Of a stretch of DNA of 20,295 nt, positions 10,019 to 17,688 are shown one piece after another (within the stretch, counting starts at the first letter, position 1; every line of letters starts with the position of its first letter). A program made the translations under genes and the position numbers. The notes under the pieces are model-generated. The model was not told the origin of the DNA. It ran no database searches and worked only from the letters and a program-made list of their open reading frames with translations. This stretch comes from Chromera velia (Eukaryota > Sar > Chromeraceae), in NCBI GenBank assembly GCA_018398765.1, contig JAHBMJ010000107.1, forward strand, positions 2,181 through 22,475, read 5' to 3'.

Positions 10019-11098
10019 TCACTGATGCATGCCTTCCTCTCGACTGTCTCCTCCCTCATGCCGGGGGTGGAGGCCTTGTTCTGGCAAGAGTATTGGCTGA
10101 ATCGGCTGAGCGGGCTCCGGACTGGGGGCAAAGGTTGGCATACCAGAAGCTAGATCTGGGTCCGGTTGGGCTCTATGAAAACGGTTGGCCTCCCTGCCAC
10201 CTGTGTTTTTGGTAGGGCTTGACCTCCGTGATCCTCGTGCTCCCCTGTTTGAGAATGATGGAGAAGAGACAGTCTCCCCCTTCACTGGATGTTTTTGGAT
10301 CACTTGATGATTGACTCGGTCCCGAAAGGCAGGACGTAACACTCGCCCTTTAAGGATATCATCCATATCCGGGCTTTGGTCTTGGCTCTGCCTTGCCTGC
10401 TCTTCCATGCGCTGGTACGCCTGGGCATACAAGGGCGAAGAGAGGCCGAGAGGGGGGGAGGATCCCCAAAGCCCGGAGGCGCCCCCGATCCCCGAGGGAA
10501 GGTTTGAGCGCAGAGGTGACTGAGTTGGCATGGGCATCATGTGCTCTCCTGCTTGGGAGGATGCGAGGAGGGGGGGAAGAGCAGGAGGGGCTGCCTCAGC
10601 ATCAACAGCCGGCTGCTGCTGTGCTGTCTGAAGCTGGGCACCCGGGAAACTTCCGCTTCGTGCCACGCGAGAGTTCACGGGGGTCGGGGTCTGAAAGGCC
10701 AGGTCGAGGCTTGAGAGCACACCGGTCGCGCCTGTGGACATCATCCGGCGTCGACCTCCAGGCAAAACCCCGTTCGGTGACCCTGCCAACCCCCCGTAGG
10801 CTGTCTGTCCAAGCCCCCCTGCTCCTGAAACGTACCCGTCGGCAGAGACGGGGGAACCCCCTGGGGGGTATTTGAATGCTTGTGAGGTAGTGGCTGCTAG
10901 CTGGGGGCTGACTGAAGGGCGAGCAGGGGACAGCTGGCCTGTGTGTGTTTTCTCCATCTGGGATGCGGGGGGGAGTGTGAGGAGACCGCGGCGGTGCAGA
11001 GACCTGTTCAGAGAGGTGCGGGCCTGCACGTTCCCTCTCGCTGCTGCCTCCTCAAGAAGCCTGTGAGCTCGGCTGGAGGACTGAACAACTCCCAGGCC
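10019..11098 (-). CDS. Sel1 gene exon 18 (terminal)
   Basis: Acceptor TCTCTGCAG, then 359 codons to TGA at 10019-10021. It completes repeat 11 ([20 protein letters not shown]) and a partial twelfth ([14 protein letters not shown]). About 320 residues of Pro/Ser/Gly/Gln-rich sequence follow, including one charged stretch ([20 protein letters not shown]) that may be a short linear motif or helix. The stop sits at the edge of the AT-rich island. Confidence 0.9.
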   Translation of the reverse strand, partial: GLGVVQSSSRAHRLLEEAAARGNVQARTSLNRSLHRRGLLTLPPASQMEKTHTGQLSPARPSVSPQLAATTSQAFKYPPGGSPVSADGYVSGAGGLGQTAYGGLAGSPNGVLPGGRRRMMSTGATGVLSSLDLAFQTPTPVNSRVARSGSFPGAQLQTAQQQPAVDAEAAPPALPPLLASSQAGEHMMPMPTQSPLRSNLPSGIGGASGLWGSSPPLGLSSPLYAQAYQRMEEQARQSQDQSPDMDDILKGRVLRPAFRDRVNHQVIQKHPVKGETVSSPSFSNRGARGSRRSSPTKNTGGREANRFHRAQPDPDLASGMPTFAPSPEPAQPIQPILLPEQGLHPRHEGGDSREEGMHQ

Positions 11099-12155
11099 CT
11101 GCAGAGAAGGAAAGAGAGAGAAGGAGGGTAATGAGAAACAGAAGAATGTTTCTTCGGTCTCTATGTCTGTCTCTCTGCTTGCTTGATTCTTTCTTTGTCC
11201 TTTCTTTCCACATATCTCATCTAACTTCCATCCTGATTCTTTCTTTCAACCAAACGTTGCATGGGCACTTGTGTCGCTCTCTCTGCACACGTTCTGTCTG
11301 ACCTGCTTACTTACTTACTTTTTCATACAGATTTGCGAGGTTGTGCATCGCGCCGACGTCTCCTCCTTCCACTGCCCTCTCGAAGCACTCGGCTGCCTGC
11401 TGGAAGTCCGCCCTCCCGTCCTCTAGAGCCAGACCCTCCTGGAAGCAGAGCCCCAGAGAGTTCAGGCCCTCCGGGTCGTTCTGCATCCATCCGTACATCC
11501 ATCCATCCGTCCGTCCATCCATCCATCCGTCCATCCATCCATCCATCCATCCGTCCGTCCGTCCGTCCATCCATCCATCCGTCCATCCATCCATCCATCC
11601 ATCCATCCGTCCGTCCATCCATCCATCCATCCATCCATCCATCCATCCATCCGAGAGAGTGGTTAAGGACATTGAAAGGGCAGGAGACAAAAAGGAAGGC
11701 AGGAAAGCCTGCCTTCATTGCTGAATGAGGAGGCAACGCATGCCGATACCAACCCTTCGATTCCAAACATGCATTTATCAATCCGGTTAGAGACGGAGCG
11801 AGGAAGACAATCAGGCATGATGAAAAGAGAGCATGACAAAGACGAAAAGAAGAAGGACCAAACCATGCGGAACCACAGAGTCATCAAGCGGCTAAGTCTT
11901 TTTTGTCGTCTCCTCTACCACCCGTCCTGTCTCATTCAAAACCTCCAATTTGAGGATGCCTGACTCACCTGCTGTGCAGCCACCCTGAAGTGCTGCACTG
12001 CCTTCTTTGGGTTGGGAGTCCCCAGACCGCCCCCCCCTTGGAGGAGGAGTGCGCCTATGCGCGCATGCGCCTTCAACCAGCCCCTTTCGGCCGCCTTCAC
12101 GTATTGGCCGTATGCTTGGAGAAGGTCGCGACCGACTCCTGCACACACGCGCACG

Positions 12156-12218
<63 letters not shown>

Positions 12219-12486
12219 GCACAGACGTTAGGACTCACTTTCTTCTCATGCAGCTGCCGTGTGTGGAGAAACAAAAACAAATTCCATTCGGACTGCAAGA
12301 GTAACAGAAGGAAGATCCAGGAGCCAATCAAACAAAACAGACGGAGGAGACCCAGACGAGCTCAGGTCTCACTCCACCAGACGATGCCGAAACGTGGTAC
12401 CAGAACCCCCTACAGAACGTCGGCAGCAAAATACGTCTTCCTTTCTCACCTCTATTTGTTGACCTGCTGGCCCGACCATCCTTTTC

Positions 12487-12552
<66 letters not shown>

Positions 12553-15500
12553 TGTGCTTGACTGGATGCCCTCCAATCATCTGCCATTAAATGCGTGCCC
12601 ACCGTTGCCTCCTTCGTGCATCTGTCCCAAATAGTAAGCTGCCTCTCCATCGCCCTGCACAGCCAGTTGCACATATACACGCACACACGTGTGAGTGCGT
12701 GCACGGCCACAGTCGATTGATGCATCAAGTGGCACAGAGAACATAAGAAACAGGCATACATGAAGAGAAACTGACAGACAGACAGAAGCTGATGAATCAG
12801 AGGGAAAAGCCGAATGATCGCAAAGAGAGTCAAGGTCTGCATGCCATATCCTCCCTCCCACTCCCAATTTGCCGCCATCACCACAACCACGAGGTCACTC
12901 GCCCCTCCCCAAAACCAAAAAGAGAAGCGATACACGAAGACGACCAGAACCGAAAGACAAAATGCACCGCGCAACCGCGCAAACGAAAGAACAACGATCG
13001 ACAAAAAGGACAGACGTCTTCGGAAGCCTTGCGGAGCCACTTAGCCGCCTCGACAAAGTGCTGCAGGCAGAAGGCAAAAATTGGATCACAAGGAAAAGAA
13101 CAATGCAACGCAACCAGACAAATCGGCTCGTGGAAGACGGGGAGGGGAGTCAATGAAACAGGGAAAGTGTGAATGCATAAGCAGAAAATGCGAAACAAGG
13201 GAAACGAAACAGAAAAAAAAGAACGCAAGCATACACTTGTCATTGGGCAGAATTGAGTGAACTCTTCAAGTCATGGAAAAAATCATTTTAAAATAAAGAA
13301 AGCTCAGAACAACACACACAGATCCCTGCAAGTCTCGATTGCACCCGCGCATCCTTCTTGACCCCATTGCCCAACAAACAAACGACAAGCCAAATGTATT
13401 TAAACAAGCCAACAAAGAGTGAAGAGAGACGGAAAAGTGAAAAAACTTTCTTCATCAAGCCCATGTATAGAGTGCGCTAGCCAGGCTGACTGCCTGCCTG
13501 CCCGACCTCTTGAGGAGACCCTGCCTGCGCGGCCATTCTGTACAGCAGGTACCCGAGGGAGGCACCTGCCCGCACGTGCCCCTTGTTGGCTGCTGCCTCA
13601 TAAAGTCTGCATCCATCAATCCATCCATACAGACAGACAGACAAGTCATCGTTATATTTAGACACGGACGCACAAACAAAACAAGGGTGGTAAAGAAGCA
13701 CACAGAGAGAGTCGGACGGACATCTCGAGAGAGAACAGACGGACGGAGAGACGGGCATGCGCACATGGGCGGGTAGACGGAGGCGCCACAAAATCAATCT
13801 CATGAGAGGACCAATCAATTTGTCGAAACATAATATCTTCGTTCTTGTATCATCTCCGCCTGCATTTGAGAGCAGAAAAAATAGGCGAATCTCCTTATAT
13901 CAGACCTTCACCCACGCAACAAACCCACCATCCATGCGGTACAACTAACTCAACTCACCTGCAGGCCGCATCGGAGTCCGGAGTCGAAACGCCGAGACCA
14001 AACTCATAGCAGATACCCAAATTAAATTGAGCCGCGGTGTTGCCCTGCAAAATGCAAAGGACAGACAGGTGGACGGGCGCAAAGCGACACTGATGATGAA
14101 AAACTCGAACACAATTGACTTCCTAGGTACTCCCGCCCAGCAATGCAGAGCTTCTCTTCTGTTCTTGTCTCTTTCTGGCGCGTCCTCCTTCCCGTTCCCC
14201 TGCTCCCTTACTCTCTGCATGTGCCTGGTCACTCACTCTGCCTGATCGACCGACCGACCGACCGACCATGTCTGCAGCGATCTTGAACAGCTCTGCTGCT
14301 CTCTCCACGTCCCTCGAGCATCCCCTCCCCTCAAAGAGCAGTGAGGCGAGGTTGTTGATGCCCCTGCTGCTCTTCTGGGAAGCAGATTTCAAATACCAGG
14401 AGTAGGCCTGAAAAGCAAGGGGAGGGAGGGCATGCATTCAGGCTTCATGCCAACAAATTGATGTACTTCTGTATCCGGCGACGCTTTACATTAATACATG
14501 CAGAAGAGTAACGGATATAAGGGGGAAGTAAGGACTGAGGGGGAAACTTCCAAGAAGCGCCCATTCATTCCTTCGTGAGCTTTGGCATCAAAAGAAAGAA
14601 AGCAAGAAAAAAGGCAGAGAGAGCAGCAAACTGGTCGGGAACAAAACAACGTACGAGACCGACTGACAGAGGCGTAGAACACCACACAGACAGACAGACA
14701 ATTTGTGAAACAGCAGAGAAGCAATGCATACAAGGCAAACAGAGACGGACGGACATGCAGAAAGAGAAAAAGAGAAAGAGTGAGCGAAATGCAGTCAGGC
14801 AGGAAGGAGACAGACAGAGATGTCGAGAAGTGGTTTGCCCTCATCACGTCACTCACCCCTTTATAAGATTGACGAAAATCTTCTCCACACCCGATTTCGT
14901 ACAGATGCCCGACGTCCTGCATGAGAAGGAGAGAGAGAGAGACAGGCGGTATATTTCTTCTTCTCCCTTCTTTTCTTCAGGCAGGCGGTATATTTCTTCT
15001 TCTCCCTTCTTTTCTTCAGACAGGCTGTATATTTCTTCTTCTCCCTTCTTTTCTTCAGGCAGGCGGTATATTTCTTCTTCTCCCTTCTTTTCTTCAGGCA
15101 GGCGGTATATTTCTTCTTCTCCCTTCTTTTCTTCAGGCAGACGGTATATTTCTTCTTCTCCCTTCTTTCCTTCACACAGGCGGTATATTTCTTCTTCTCC
15201 CTTCTTTTCTTCACACAGGCTGTATATTTCTTCTTCTCCCTTCTTTTCTTCACACAGGCTGTATATTTCTTCTTCTCCCTTCTTTTCTTCAAACAGACAG
15301 AAAGACAGATTGATAGCGGACAGACAGATGGAGACAGAGACAGAAACAGAGAGACCTGAATGCCCTTTGGGGGATCAGACAACGGCAATGAAGATCACCC
15401 GTCCTTTACACCATTTCACAAAGACGTGCAGGGATGTATCCATACAAGCTTCTCAGAAGAAGCAAAACGACGACAAGAAAATCACAGCATCCCTCCCTTC

Positions 15501-16104
15501 ACTTGCTAGAAGAAAAGCATTCCGTCCGCGTCAGTAATACTCACGCTTCGCGACGGAAACGACAATCGAACACATGAATGAGCACGAGAAGGACAACTAT
15601 ATTAATAACTCACAGCTTGAGCCTCTGCATGCCCTAGTTCCGCAGCCTGCAGCCATGGACGAATTTCAGTCCAGTCAAGAAAGTAGCACGAACACAGGGG
15701 GAAAAACGAAGGAAGGAAGGAGAGAACAGCCAAATGCATAAAGTCATCGAAACGAAATAGGCGGGATCAGAGAGGAGCGGCCTGCCTCAGGAGGACAGCT
15801 AAGGCAAAGAGAGAAAGAAAAAAACAAAAAGAAGAAATCTTTCAAGAAATTGGAAGACATCCAACTACCCATCTAGAGAGGAGGTTGGGGTCAGAAAGAA
15901 AGCAACACACCTTTCAGAAAGAAAAGGAACACGAGCGAGTATAGTGCCAAAAAAAAAAGGCGCCAGACAGGAATGAGAAGAAACGTCTTCTTTCCCTTCT
16001 AAATTCTGCTAACCTTGTAATACAGCGCAGCAGCTTTCTTCTTGTCCATCCTCAACTCCCCTTCGCCTTTCTGCGCACACGCACACACACACACACACAT
16101 ACAC

Positions 16105-16152
<48 letters not shown>

Positions 16153-17649
16153 ATGGATCTTGTTAGTTCTAGGATTTGAAAAAAAGTCAAAAACTGAGCC
16201 TTTCTTCTTTTCGTCTCGCCTCCCTGCAGACACACTGCATTCAATTTCGCAGACAAATACAGAGAGAGGAAGGGTCGGGAGAAGATGATGGAGTGGTGGG
16301 GAGGAGCCCTGCAGGTAAAGAAACTTCCAGGCCTTTCCTCGCTTGCACCCACCCCCACACACAGAGACCTCTAGAGGCCAGGCAGAAAGAACGGACACAC
16401 ACAGACAAAGAGAGAAACAAAAAAAGCAGAGAGAGGAAAAAAGGGAACGGCGACAACTTTTTCACCCAGCCAGCCAAGGCCCCGATCGAGGATGTGCAGC
16501 AGAAATCATGGAGGAGTTAGTTACCCACAGACAGGTAGGACAAGCAAGGAAACGAGCCATGACTTAATTCGGCACCACTGACTTCGGTCATACGGGCAAG
16601 GCGGTAGATGGCGTCTGAGTGGTCGAGAGCCGCCGCCGCTTCGTACCATTTTTGGGCTTCGTACAATCCTGCATGCATCGAGGGAGGGAGGAAGGGAGGC
16701 AACGGAATCAATCGTTTTGAATTCTTCAATGGAGCTCCAATCGAGGAAATGGCCTGACGGCCTGCTGCATTTACTCCTGGCAGTGCCCTCCTGACAGCGT
16801 GTGCATGTCCTGTTTTTTTGCTCCAAGAAGGAAGGAAGGAAGGAAGACTTCTGTTGATTCTAATTCACGTATGTACCCAGCTACTTGCGCAATATGATTT
16901 CCTACCCCGAGCCCTTCTTCCCCCCTCTGTGTTATTTTTTTCTAATGTCTCCAAAAGAATCAGAAAAGAACGACCCTCCCCCCTCTGCTCTCCTCCGTAT
17001 CTCTTCACATGAACAAAAAAGCCAGCCGGCCTTATACAGTTACTGTCGACTGCGATACTCAGGCGTGCACCCACCGGCAATTCTCCGTCCCGCTCCACTG
17101 CGGGAGCTTCCCTTTTCTATTCCTCTGGGAGACGTTTGGAAGAATTGAATTTTCACATGAAGATGGCAGGCAGCTTAGAAAGATCTGACAAAATAAATCA
17201 GAGAGACTTCCATCCATGCTTTTGCACTTCAGGGTGTTTGTCATCATCGGATTACAGACAGACAGAAAGACGTGCAAACTGACTTTTGCTTTTTGTGATG
17301 GGATCCAGGGCATCCCTCATTTTCCCCTCCAGTTTTGTGTACAGACAGTGACGCGGATCTGCTCCGACTCCGAGGAGGCTGTCCAGGGTGGGAGGCTGCA
17401 TGGGTGAGAGGAGAAGAGAGAAAATGGAGAGGAGAAATGGGTGAATCGATGTACCTTTTTTTCTTCAAATATATTTCATTTGCTTCGGAATGGAGGGCGT
17501 TGGAATCCTCACAGTGGGAAGGTGAAAGATTTGGACAAAATGTATCAGAGGGTTCCTTTTGCCTGCCGTTCCGTGCGGAAGAAAAGAAGGTCAGGAAGAG
17601 AACGGGACTCAGAGACAATTTGATGCGAGATGGAAAGGAAATAATACGG

Positions 17650-17688
<39 letters not shown>

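Larger units (their letters stand above)
8740..10020. other. AT-rich island of unknown origin
   Basis: Base composition changes sharply from balanced, CT-rich DNA to AT-rich DNA. The island carries long T and A runs (8814-8830, 9103-9118, 9133-9146), a TTA array around 9390-9410, TA-rich stretches around 8937-8960 and degenerate AAATTCCATT-like units around 9645-9720. The right edge falls at or within a few bases of the Sel1-gene stop codon. I found no protein with a recognisable domain and no clear terminal inverted repeats or target duplication. It could be a degenerate non-autonomous transposon, an organelle-derived insertion or simply AT-rich intergenic DNA. Confidence 0.6.

Noticed and set aside
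11261..11781. Repeat proteins of Asp-Gly-Trp-Met or His-Pro-Ser-Ile type
   Set aside because: They are translations of the CCAT/CCGT array in intron 16. Only the non-repeat part at 11319-11480 is a true exon.
12440..12462. A possible 14-base exon (QQIE) between Sel1 exons 15 and 16
   Set aside because: It has GCAG and GTGAGA borders, but including it breaks the phase into exon 16. Direct joining of exons 15 and 16 recreates the Sel1 turn GNGV.
14947..15297. A CRISPR-like array
   Set aside because: The units are contiguous with no unique spacers; it is a minisatellite in a eukaryotic intron.
14575..15537. A 320-codon plus-strand frame with nine 13-residue repeats
   Set aside because: It lies antisense to exon 10 and intron 9 of the Sel1 gene and results from the 39-bp minisatellite, whose length is divisible by three. 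Two other frames are equally open.
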